DNA from: DASZHJ01 sp035280245
GTDB taxonomy: Bacteria; Pseudomonadota; Alphaproteobacteria; ATCC43930; CGMCC-115725
Assembly: GCA_035280245.1 (NCBI GenBank)
Contig: DATEGF010000196.1
Span: forward strand, 1-8,338
DNA: 8,338 nucleotides
Direction: 5' to 3'
Shown: one piece after another, positions 1-4,418 of the stretch
How positions within the stretch are numbered: position 1 is the stretch's first letter
Layout: each line of letters starts with the position of its first letter
Notes under the pieces: generated by a model
Seen by the model: the letters and a program-made list of their open reading frames with translations, nothing else
Told to the model about the DNA's origin: nothing
Database searches by the model: none
Translations under genes and position numbers: made by a program

Positions 1-1
1 C

Positions 2-151
2 GGCTTGTTGCTCGACGAGCTCGGCCTCGCGGCAATCGCGGTCGCGGCCGGTGCCTCGCTCGCGGCGCTGGCGGCGCTGCTCTTCGTCCGCGCCCGCCCG
101 CGCCGACGGCTCACGCCGAGGCGTGGAGGACCAGGATGCCCGCCGCGATGA
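2..151 (+). CDS. Membrane transporter, C-terminal fragment (MFS-like, 5' end outside the window)
   Basis: The window opens inside a plus-strand reading frame that ends in TGA at 149-151. The visible 49 residues begin GLLLDELGLAAIAVAAGAS, continue with an Ala/Leu-rich hydrophobic helix of about 20 residues (residues 9-28), and finish in an Arg/Pro-rich cytoplasmic-type tail. A 'G-hyd-hyd-hyd-D-x-x-G' turn followed by a final helix and a basic tail is the usual end of a major facilitator superfamily permease. Only the last helix is visible, so both family and substrate are inference. The last 41 bases overlap the 3' end of the convergent minus-strand gene that ends at 111. The true stop could serve a slightly different frame if the helix is fortuitous, but composition and hydrophobicity argue for a real gene end. 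Confidence 0.5.
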   Translation, partial: GLLLDELGLAAIAVAAGASLAALAALLFVRARPRRRLTPRRGGPGCPPR

Positions 152-452
152 GGCCGATACCCGCGAATTGCTGCCAGCCCAGCGCTTCCTGCCAGAGCAG
201 GTGCGAGGCGATCGCCACCAGCACATACGAGATCGCCACGGTTGGAAACGCGATCGAGATCGGAATGCGCTTGATGGCGGCAATGTAAAAGAGCGCGCCG
301 ACCCCATAAGCGACGAGGCCGCCCATCGTGAAGGGGTTCAGGAATTGCGCCAGCAACCCATCGCCCGCGCGCTCGGCGCCGGCCTTGAGCAAGAGCTGAC
401 CCACGACCCCGATCATGATCGCAGCCCCGAGGGCACAGTAGGAGAGGAGCAT
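111..452 (-). CDS. Small four-helix transporter of the SMR/EamA superfamily, ArnE/ArnF-like
   Basis: This 113-residue protein has four hydrophobic helices (about residues 2-22, 36-58, 63-86 and 91-111), the normal size and topology of small multidrug resistance-type proteins. Aligning helix 1 with EmrE by eye puts Gly15 where EmrE has the essential proton/drug-binding Glu14. The following G18-Q19-L-L-L-K motif instead matches the ArnE/ArnF type, which flips undecaprenyl-phosphate-linked aminoarabinose. A role in flipping a polyprenyl-phosphate sugar is therefore more likely than drug efflux, and it would fit the ArnC-like and ArnT-like genes further along the window. That link is inference, because about 2 kb of unrelated genes lie between them. 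The ATG at 450-452 begins directly at helix 1, but no clear Shine-Dalgarno is visible upstream. ArnE and ArnF work as a pair, and no partner is seen here. Confidence 0.8.
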   Translation of the reverse strand: MLLSYCALGAAIMIGVVGQLLLKAGAERAGDGLLAQFLNPFTMGGLVAYGVGALFYIAAIKRIPISIAFPTVAISYVLVAIASHLLWQEALGWQQFAGIGLIAAGILVLHASA

Positions 453-461
453 TAGGGGAGG

Positions 462-500
462 CCTGTCGCGAACGAAGTCGTTTCCGGCTGCATCGACAGG
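462..500. promoter_or_regulatory. Inverted repeat in the leader of the ArnE-like gene
   Basis: CCTGTCG (462-468) and CGACAGG (494-500) are perfect complements separated by 25 bases. Within the spacer, AACGA-AG-TCGTT (471-482) is a second nested inverted repeat. The structure lies 10-48 bases upstream of the minus-strand ATG at 452 and abuts the palindromic element starting at 503. It could be an operator or a leader hairpin. There is no T-run, so a classical terminator is unlikely. Seven-base arms can arise by chance, hence the low confidence. Confidence 0.3.
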
Positions 501-502
501 GA

Positions 503-620
503 GCGTCCTTCGACGCAGGCCTGCCGGCCCTTGCTCAGGATGAGGTCAAATCTTCGTGGCAGAAAGAAAATCCTCATCCTGAGCAAGCGAGCAGCGCGAG
601 CGCGTCGAAGGACGCACCGA
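503..620. repeat. Composite palindromic intergenic repeat, copy 1 (arm order A then B)
   Basis: The unit has a left arm (503-545, 43 nt), a 26-nt A-rich spacer (546-571) and a right arm (572-615, 44 nt). A short tail shared with copy 2 (ACCGA) runs to 620. The outer 14 bases GCGTCCTTCGACGC (503-516) are the exact reverse complement of 602-615. The inner 15 bases TTGCTCAGGATGAGG (531-545) are the exact reverse complement of 572-586. Between these, each arm holds a different core. Core A (517-530) can fold as GGCC-TGCC-GGCC. Core B (587-601) carries two GCGAGC hexamers. The element sits between the stop of the cyclic-nucleotide-sensor gene and the leader of the ArnE-like gene. As RNA it could form a long interrupted hairpin and act as a terminator or processing site. 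A second copy lies at 8221-8338. Confidence 0.9.
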
Positions 621-649
621 TTTGGTCCAGTTAAGACGTACCCGAGAAT

Positions 650-1153
650 CTAAGAATTCGGAATATGCTCCGTCCGCCGCTCCGGCTGATAGAGGCGGTC
701 CATGTGGCGGAGCCGCCGTGACAGGACCCGCATGACGATGCGGGCGAAGGCGGGCTTCTCGGCCACCATGTCGAAGAACCGCTTCTCGCCGATCGTCACC
801 ACCTCGGTCCGGCCGAGCGCGTAGACCATGGCGCTGCGCGGCAGCTCGTCCTCGACGATCGCCATCTCGCCCACGATGCCGCCGGCGACCGCGTCCTCGT
901 AGACGACGCTGCCGCTCCTGATCCGGAGCGTGCCGCTCTTCACGACATACATGCCGTCGGCGGCGTCGCCCTCCTTGAAGAGCACCTGGCCGCCCTCGAG
1001 GACGATGCTGGGGTCGTCGCGCACGAGGCTCAGCACCTCCGGGTTGCCCCAGCGCTCGACGACGATCCCCTCGGCCTGTTTGTCGGAGGTCTCGGCGCGC
1101 TCGCGAAACGCCGGCGCGTGCGACCCCGGGTCTCGGCTCGATTTCTCCTGCAT
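650..1153 (-). CDS. Stand-alone cyclic nucleotide-binding domain protein (Crp-like sensor without DNA-binding domain)
   Basis: This 167-residue cytoplasmic protein contains one cNMP-binding beta-roll (about residues 35-150). Visible landmarks are the first strands with FKEGDAADGMYVVKSGTLRI (59-78) and the phosphate-binding cassette G95-E96-M-A-I ... R106-S107-A108, with the Glu and Arg-Ser of a ligand-competent site both retained. A C-helix follows at about 135-155. There is no winged-helix domain, so it is not a Crp/Fnr transcription factor by itself. It may act through a partner protein, and no partner is identifiable from sequence. The first ~30 residues are polar and probably disordered. 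The ATG at 1151-1153 is well supported by GGGAGG on the minus strand (1161-1166), seven bases upstream. A perfect 20-bp palindrome lies 43 bases upstream of the start. The gene is followed closely by palindromic element copy 1. Confidence 0.9.
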   Translation of the reverse strand: MQEKSSRDPGSHAPAFRERAETSDKQAEGIVVERWGNPEVLSLVRDDPSIVLEGGQVLFKEGDAADGMYVVKSGTLRIRSGSVVYEDAVAGGIVGEMAIVEDELPRSAMVYALGRTEVVTIGEKRFFDMVAEKPAFARIVMRVLSRRLRHMDRLYQPERRTEHIPNS

Positions 1154-1195
1154 CGCAGCACCTCCCAGTTGCTGCCGTCAGGTTCAAACCCGCCG

Positions 1196-1215
1196 CCCAT
1201 TCGTTAACGAATGGG
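1196..1215. promoter_or_regulatory. Perfect 20-bp palindrome, candidate operator
   Basis: CCCATTCGTTAACGAATGGG reads identically on both strands with no unpaired centre. It lies between two minus-strand genes: 30 bases past the stop of the secreted-protein gene (1246) and 43 bases upstream of the ATG of the cyclic-nucleotide-sensor gene (1153). A loopless palindrome is a poor RNA hairpin, and no T-run follows on either side, so a dimeric repressor/activator site near the sensor gene's promoter is more plausible than a terminator. The binding protein is unknown. The site does not resemble the TGTGA-N6-TCACA Crp consensus. Confidence 0.6.
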
Positions 1216-1245
1216 ATTCCTCCCTAGGCTACTCCACCTCGGCGG

Positions 1246-1665
1246 CTAGGGCGAGACGGTGTGCCGCGAGCCCGGCCCACGAACGATGGTGACGCCCGAG
1301 GACAAGGTCACGCTGGTCGGCGGCTCGTACCGTTTGGCGCGCACCGATTCCGCGTGAGCGAGCCGCTCGGCCTTGTGCTGCTGGCCGAACGCCATGAGGG
1401 CCGCGAGCAAATCCGGCTGCGGCACCGGCCAGCCCAAGCTGCCGCCGATGAAACCGATGGGGAACCCGATCGGGACGACGCCATCGGTGAAATCGGGCCG
1501 TGTGGTCTCCGCCGCCGCCGGAAGCGCGAGGCCGCTGGCCCCGGCGGCGACGAGGAGTGCCCTCAGCAGAAGCGCGAGCCGTCGCGTGATCGCCTCACGG
1601 CTCCGAGCACGGGTGAGCATGGTCATGGGGGGCTCCACGGATGCCTGCCCGTCACTCTCCACCAT
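1246..1665 (-). CDS. Secreted or periplasmic protein of unknown function
   Basis: I do not recognise a family. The 139-residue product has a basic stretch (RARSREAITRR, residues 19-29), a hydrophobic segment (about 30-48) and an Ala-X-Ala cleavage site near LPAAAE (residues 48-53), which together make a credible Sec signal peptide. The mature part is about 87 residues. It opens with a Gly/Pro/aromatic hydrophobic patch (VVPIGFPIGFIGGSLGWPVP, about 63-82), then an amphipathic Ala-rich helix (LLAALMAFGQQHKAERLAHAESVRAKRYE) and a short beta-like tail. Two starts are plausible. The ATG at 1663-1665 has GGGAG five bases upstream. The ATG at 1624-1626 (residue 14) has GGAG six bases upstream and gives a more normal signal-peptide length. 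The gene is divergent from the receiver-domain gene at 1786. Confidence 0.65.
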   Translation of the reverse strand: MVESDGQASVEPPMTMLTRARSREAITRRLALLLRALLVAAGASGLALPAAAETTRPDFTDGVVPIGFPIGFIGGSLGWPVPQPDLLAALMAFGQQHKAERLAHAESVRAKRYEPPTSVTLSSGVTIVRGPGSRHTVSP

Positions 1666-1710
1666 TCATACTCCCGCGGCCAGCGAATCCGCCCCCGGCA
1701 CGGCCGAGCC

Positions 1711-1725
1711 TTAATGCCTGATTAA
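1711..1725. promoter_or_regulatory. Inverted repeat in the divergent promoter region
   Basis: TTAAT-GCCTG-ATTAA is a perfect 5-5-5 inverted repeat. It is followed by the AT-rich CTATATC (1727-1733) in an otherwise GC-rich 120-base gap between two divergent genes (secreted protein on minus, receiver protein on plus). The position suits a regulatory site or the promoter of either gene. No convincing -35/-10 pair could be assigned on sight. Confidence 0.4.
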
Positions 1726-1785
1726 CTATATCCGGCGAGTATGCTGCGATGAGCGAACTGGCCGATAGCGCAGAGTGGGGCACTC

Positions 1786-2193
1786 ATGCCTGATGGTCTC
1801 GGGCCGATGCAGCGCACCGACGCTGGCGTGCTGCTGATCGACGATGATTTCGGGGTCGCGCAGTCGTTCACGGAGGTGCTCAAGCTGCACGACATTCCGA
1901 TCGCGGTGGCTCGGGACGAGTATGAAGCAACGGCGGCGTTCCGATGGTCGCCGCCGGCCGTCGTTCTGACCGACATTGTCGTACCCGAGCGGCGCGACGC
2001 CGCGATCGCGATGCGTCGCGCTCGCCCCGACCTCAAGCTCGTCGCCATGTCGGGCGGTAGAGTCACAAAATTCGATTTTCTCACGATAGCGAAAAAATCC
2101 AGTGCGGACGCGATCGTGCACACGCCTTTCGCCGCCACTGAGCTGATCAAATTACTGCGGACATTCCTGCATCATCGCCGCCGCCTCTCTTGA
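1786..2193 (+). CDS. Single-domain response regulator (receiver domain only), atypical active site
   Basis: The 135-residue protein is a lone receiver domain with no output domain. It shows the first strand VLLIDDD (15-21) with the acidic Mg-binding pair, the phosphoacceptor Asp63 in VVLTDIVVP (59-67), the switch Ser89 in LVAMSGG (85-91), and the last strand AIVHTPF (109-115) before helix 5. The invariant Lys that normally precedes the cis-Pro in 'KPF' is Thr113 here (HTPF). The segment after the phospho-Asp is also a few residues shorter than usual: the 'MDGLEL' turn is replaced by ERRDAA. Phosphorylation may still occur, but signalling through the Lys should be altered. The ATG at 1786 has only a weak GGGG five bases upstream, and Met8 is a possible alternative start. 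No histidine kinase is present in the window, so the partner is unknown. Confidence 0.88.
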   Translation: MPDGLGPMQRTDAGVLLIDDDFGVAQSFTEVLKLHDIPIAVARDEYEATAAFRWSPPAVVLTDIVVPERRDAAIAMRRARPDLKLVAMSGGRVTKFDFLTIAKKSSADAIVHTPFAATELIKLLRTFLHHRRRLS

Positions 2194-2260
2194 GATCGGC
2201 CCCCTCGCCGGCGCGACTCTCCTTTGTGCCCTGCAGCAGCGTGCAATGCCCGAAATGAGA

Positions 2261-2287
2261 CGGGCGCCGAGGATGCCCCGGCGCCCG
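2261..2287. terminator. Strong GC hairpin between convergent genes, likely bidirectional terminator
   Basis: CGGGCGCCG (2261-2269) pairs perfectly with CGGCGCCCG (2279-2287) around a nine-base loop. It lies 68 bases after the receiver-gene stop and 23 bases beyond the convergent stop at 2310. There is no T-run on the plus strand. On the minus strand the stem is followed by TCTCATTT. Position and stability favour a transcription end for both genes, although factor-independent termination is not certain. Confidence 0.6.
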
Positions 2288-2309
2288 GTCGCCTGATCAG
2301 TTCGGCCTA

Positions 2310-2468
2310 TTACTGGCCGTTATCGTCTACCTGCAGGTCGTTGTCCTCGCCTTGGTCGTCGTCATCTTGCGCGTAAGCAGCCGTCGGACCCAGCACCTTC
2401 CCCAGGATCGGCATGTAGGTCACGCTCACGACTGAGGCCAAGAGCGCGATCAGTAATACCTTCTTCAT
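2310..2468 (-). CDS. Small exported acidic protein, 52 residues, unknown function
   Basis: The start is set by AGGAGG on the minus strand (2475-2480), six bases before the ATG at 2466-2468. An in-frame upstream extension to 2537 lacks such a site and would spoil the signal peptide. The N-terminus MKKVLLIALLASVVSVTYM has the two lysines and hydrophobic core of a Sec signal, with likely cleavage after TAAYA (about residue 33). That leaves a mature peptide of only about 19 residues, beginning QDDDDQGEDNDLQVDDNGQ: almost all Asp, Gln, Glu and Asn, with no Cys and no lipobox. It could be a periplasmic cation-binding or envelope-associated peptide, or the signal may be uncleaved and anchor an acidic tail. 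It lies downstream of the glycosyltransferase operon on the same strand, separated by 215 bases. I recognise no family. Confidence 0.7.
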   Translation of the reverse strand: MKKVLLIALLASVVSVTYMPILGKVLGPTAAYAQDDDDQGEDNDLQVDDNGQ

Positions 2469-2474
2469 TTGCTC

Positions 2475-2480
2475 CCTCCT
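2475..2480 (-). promoter_or_regulatory. Ribosome binding site AGGAGG for the small exported protein
   Basis: The plus-strand CCTCCT gives AGGAGG on the coding strand, with a six-base gap to the ATG. It is the best Shine-Dalgarno seen in the window and fixes the start of this very short gene. Confidence 0.8.
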
Positions 2481-2593
2481 GTTGGGTTGCACGTGGCAGC
2501 TTGCGGTGCACGCCCGGGTGCCCGCAGGGCGGTACACTACTACTGCACCCGAGGCTCTGTGGTGTGTCAGCAGGATGTTCCGGGCGCCAATCC

Positions 2594-2607
2594 TCTAAAT
2601 TTTTAGA
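2594..2607. promoter_or_regulatory. AT-rich inverted repeat upstream of the small exported protein gene
   Basis: TCTAAA-TT-TTTAGA is a near-perfect palindrome of pure AT-rich character in GC-rich surroundings. It lies 126 bases upstream of the ATG at 2468 and 77 bases past the stop of the glycosyltransferase operon. It may be an operator or promoter element for the small gene. A weak hairpin (TCACC...GGTGA, 2629-2648) closer to the operon end is the only terminator candidate for the operon, and it has just five paired bases. Nothing else is evident in the 2469-2683 gap. Confidence 0.35.
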
Positions 2608-2683
2608 CATCACTGCCAGGGGTCCGTGTCACCACGCGTCGGCGGTGATGCCGGAACTTCAGGAATTGCAGAGATTGCTCGCG

Positions 2684-3670
2684 CTACGACCCGGACGCCC
2701 GCTCCACCACGCGCATCTCCGGCCGCGCCGCCTCTTCGCTCCGCACCACCTCGCGCACGACCGTCTGCGGCTTGCGGTTTGCCGTCAGGAACAGGCGGCC
2801 CATGTATTCGCCGAGGATGCCGAGGATCAGGAGCTGGACGCCCGAGAGCAGCAGGGTCGCGGCCATCAGCGAGGCCCAGCCTTGCGGCGGCTCGAAGAAG
2901 AGCGCTTCGAGGACGACCGAGATTACGCCCGCGAGCCCGATCAGCGAGAGCGCGAAGCCCGCGATGGTGCTCAAGTGCAGCGGCAGCACCGAGAAATTCA
3001 CGAAGATATTGATCCAGAGCCTGACCAGGCGCTTCAGCGTGTAGTTGCTGCGGCCGGCCATGCGCGGCAGGTGCGCGACCTCGATGGTGTCGATCGCCTG
3101 GGTCGCCTGCATGATGAGGCCGTCGACATAGGGGAACGGGCCCTCGTACCGCGTCACCTGCTCGACGAGAAAGGCGCTCATGCACCGGAAGCTCGAGAGA
3201 TAGAGACCCTTGGGCTTCTCCATCAGCACGTCGGCGACCCAGTTGGCGAAGCGGCTGCCGAGGTTGCGCCAGTAGGCGTGCTGCTTCACGGCGTAGCGCG
3301 TGTAGACCACGTCCTTGCCCGTGGCGCGCGCATGCTCGAGGAGCCGCGTCACCTCCGAGGGCGGGTTCTGCAAATCGTCGTCCATGGTGATGACCCAGGC
3401 GCCGCGCGTGTGGCGGAGCCCGGTCATGATCGCGTTGTGCTCGCCGAAATTGCGCGCGAGGTTGACGAGCGTGATCGGCACCGTAGTCGCCTCGGCGACG
3501 AGTTGCCGGCAGACGGCGAGACTGTCGTCGGGGCTGCCGTCGTTCACCAGCACGATCTCGTGTCCGCCCTCGATCTCGAGACCCTGGAGCGCGTGGACGA
3601 GCTCGCCGACGCTCTGGGCGCCGTTGTAGACGGGAATGACGATGCTGAGCGTGAATGCGTGGGTGGTCAT
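2684..3670 (-). CDS. Polyprenyl-phosphate glycosyltransferase, GT2 family (ArnC/GtrB/DPM1-like)
   Basis: The 328-residue enzyme is expected to transfer a sugar from a nucleotide donor to undecaprenyl phosphate on the cytoplasmic side of the inner membrane. The GT-A fold opens with LSIVIPVYN (8-16). LVNDGSPDDS (41-50) is the donor site, MDDDLQNPP (96-104) holds the metal-binding DxD, and MAGRSNYTLKRLVRLW (204-219) is the 'GxSxYxxxxLxRLW' acceptor region typical of DPM1/ArnC/GtrB proteins. Two C-terminal helices follow (about 234-257 and 264-288), then a basic/acidic tail, giving the length and topology of ArnC. The start ATG (3668-3670) overlaps the stop of the preceding methyltransferase gene as ATGA, with GGTGAG just upstream, which indicates translational coupling. 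The frame stays open further upstream to 3985, but that part lies over the methyltransferase gene and does not look like GT2 sequence. The sugar cannot be deduced. It is the last gene of the operon. Confidence 0.92.
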   Translation of the reverse strand: MTTHAFTLSIVIPVYNGAQSVGELVHALQGLEIEGGHEIVLVNDGSPDDSLAVCRQLVAEATTVPITLVNLARNFGEHNAIMTGLRHTRGAWVITMDDDLQNPPSEVTRLLEHARATGKDVVYTRYAVKQHAYWRNLGSRFANWVADVLMEKPKGLYLSSFRCMSAFLVEQVTRYEGPFPYVDGLIMQATQAIDTIEVAHLPRMAGRSNYTLKRLVRLWINIFVNFSVLPLHLSTIAGFALSLIGLAGVISVVLEALFFEPPQGWASLMAATLLLSGVQLLILGILGEYMGRLFLTANRKPQTVVREVVRSEEAARPEMRVVERASGS

Positions 3671-4410
3671 GATCTCACCGCCGTCGCCAGGACCGAGCCG
3701 CCGAAGGGAAGCCGCAGCCCGCCGCGCATGAGGGCCGCCTCCAGCGCCACGACGGCCGCGAAGAGCCGCTCCACCGGCGCCGGCATCAGGACAACGTCGC
3801 TCGACGGCTTTGCTTCCCGCCGCCAGGCGAGCTTGCGCTTTACCGCCATCAAGGGAAACAGGATGGTGTTCCAATAGCTCGTGAGGATGTTGGTGAAGCC
3901 CGCCGCGGTGAGGAGCGACCGCACGCCGCGCGCGGTATAGCGCCGCACGTTGTGCACGGCGAGATCGTGCTCCGAGAGCATCCACTGATAAGCTGGCAGG
4001 TTGAGCACCACGAGCCCGCCAGGCCTGAGGCAGCGCCGGAATTCGCGCAGCGCGCTCGCCTCCTCGACGCCGCGGTGGCAGAGCACGTCAGCGCTGACGA
4101 TGGCGGCGAAGACGCCGTCGCGGAACGGCAGCCGGTTCACGGATCCGCCGGCGATCGGCCGGCCCGATGCGCTCTGCGCCACGCTGGCGGCGATGCCGTC
4201 GAGCTCGAGGCCGAAGAGTTCCATCGCCGGCATGGTGTCGCGCAGGCTCACGAGGAGGCCTCCGGTGCCGCAGCCGGCGTCGAGCACCTGCTCGTCGAAG
4301 GACCAGTCGCCATGACGATCGAGCGCACCCGCAATCTCCGCATGCAGACCCCTGAACCACCAGAGCCGGCGGTCGAGAGCGGCGAGACGCTCGTACTCCG
4401 CCCGCTCCAT
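3667..4410 (-). CDS. SAM-dependent class I methyltransferase (Methyltransf_11/UbiE-like fold)
   Basis: The 247-residue protein has the Rossmann-type SAM site VLDAGCGTGG (motif I, 42-51), an acidic end of strand 2 at GLELDG (67-72, Asp71), VNRLPFRDGVFAAIVSADVL (91-110) for motifs around strand 4, and LRPGGLVVLNLPAY (128-141). The N-terminal segment LDRRLWWFRGLHAEI (12-26) is a pattern I associate with methyltransferases in glycan gene clusters. The C-terminal half includes a hydrophobic stretch (SYWNTILFPLMAV, 178-190) that may touch the membrane or a lipid-linked substrate. The ATG at 4408-4410 starts eight bases after the stop of the ArnT-like gene, and its stop overlaps the next start as ATGA. 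The acceptor (sugar hydroxyl, lipid or other) is unknown. O-methylation of a glycan residue is the inference from context. Confidence 0.88.
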   Translation of the reverse strand: MERAEYERLAALDRRLWWFRGLHAEIAGALDRHGDWSFDEQVLDAGCGTGGLLVSLRDTMPAMELFGLELDGIAASVAQSASGRPIAGGSVNRLPFRDGVFAAIVSADVLCHRGVEEASALREFRRCLRPGGLVVLNLPAYQWMLSEHDLAVHNVRRYTARGVRSLLTAAGFTNILTSYWNTILFPLMAVKRKLAWRREAKPSSDVVLMPAPVERLFAAVVALEAALMRGGLRLPFGGSVLATAVRS

Positions 4411-4418
4411 GGCATGAC

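Noticed and set aside
503..620. CRISPR repeat or transposase-bearing insertion sequence at the palindrome
   Set aside because: It is a single inverted unit with no tandem repeats or regular spacers, and there is no transposase frame next to either copy.
1196..1215. Rho-independent terminator for the secreted-protein gene
   Set aside because: The palindrome has no loop and no T-run follows on the minus strand. The operator interpretation is preferred.
2511..2531. CGCCC...GGGCG hairpin in the leader of the small exported-protein gene
   Set aside because: Five pairs with an 11-base loop in GC-rich DNA is not distinguishable from chance, and there is no riboswitch-like architecture around it.
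2501..3877. Long plus-strand open frame (458 codons) antisense to the GT2 and methyltransferase genes
   Set aside because: The product is rich in Arg, His, Glu and Asp with no domain pattern. It mirrors the codon structure of the well-supported minus-strand genes, as expected at high GC.
3671..3985. N-terminal extension of the GT2 gene up to 3985
   Set aside because: The extra 105 residues lie entirely within the methyltransferase gene in another frame and lack similarity to GT2 proteins. The ATGA-coupled start at 3670 fits the fold exactly.
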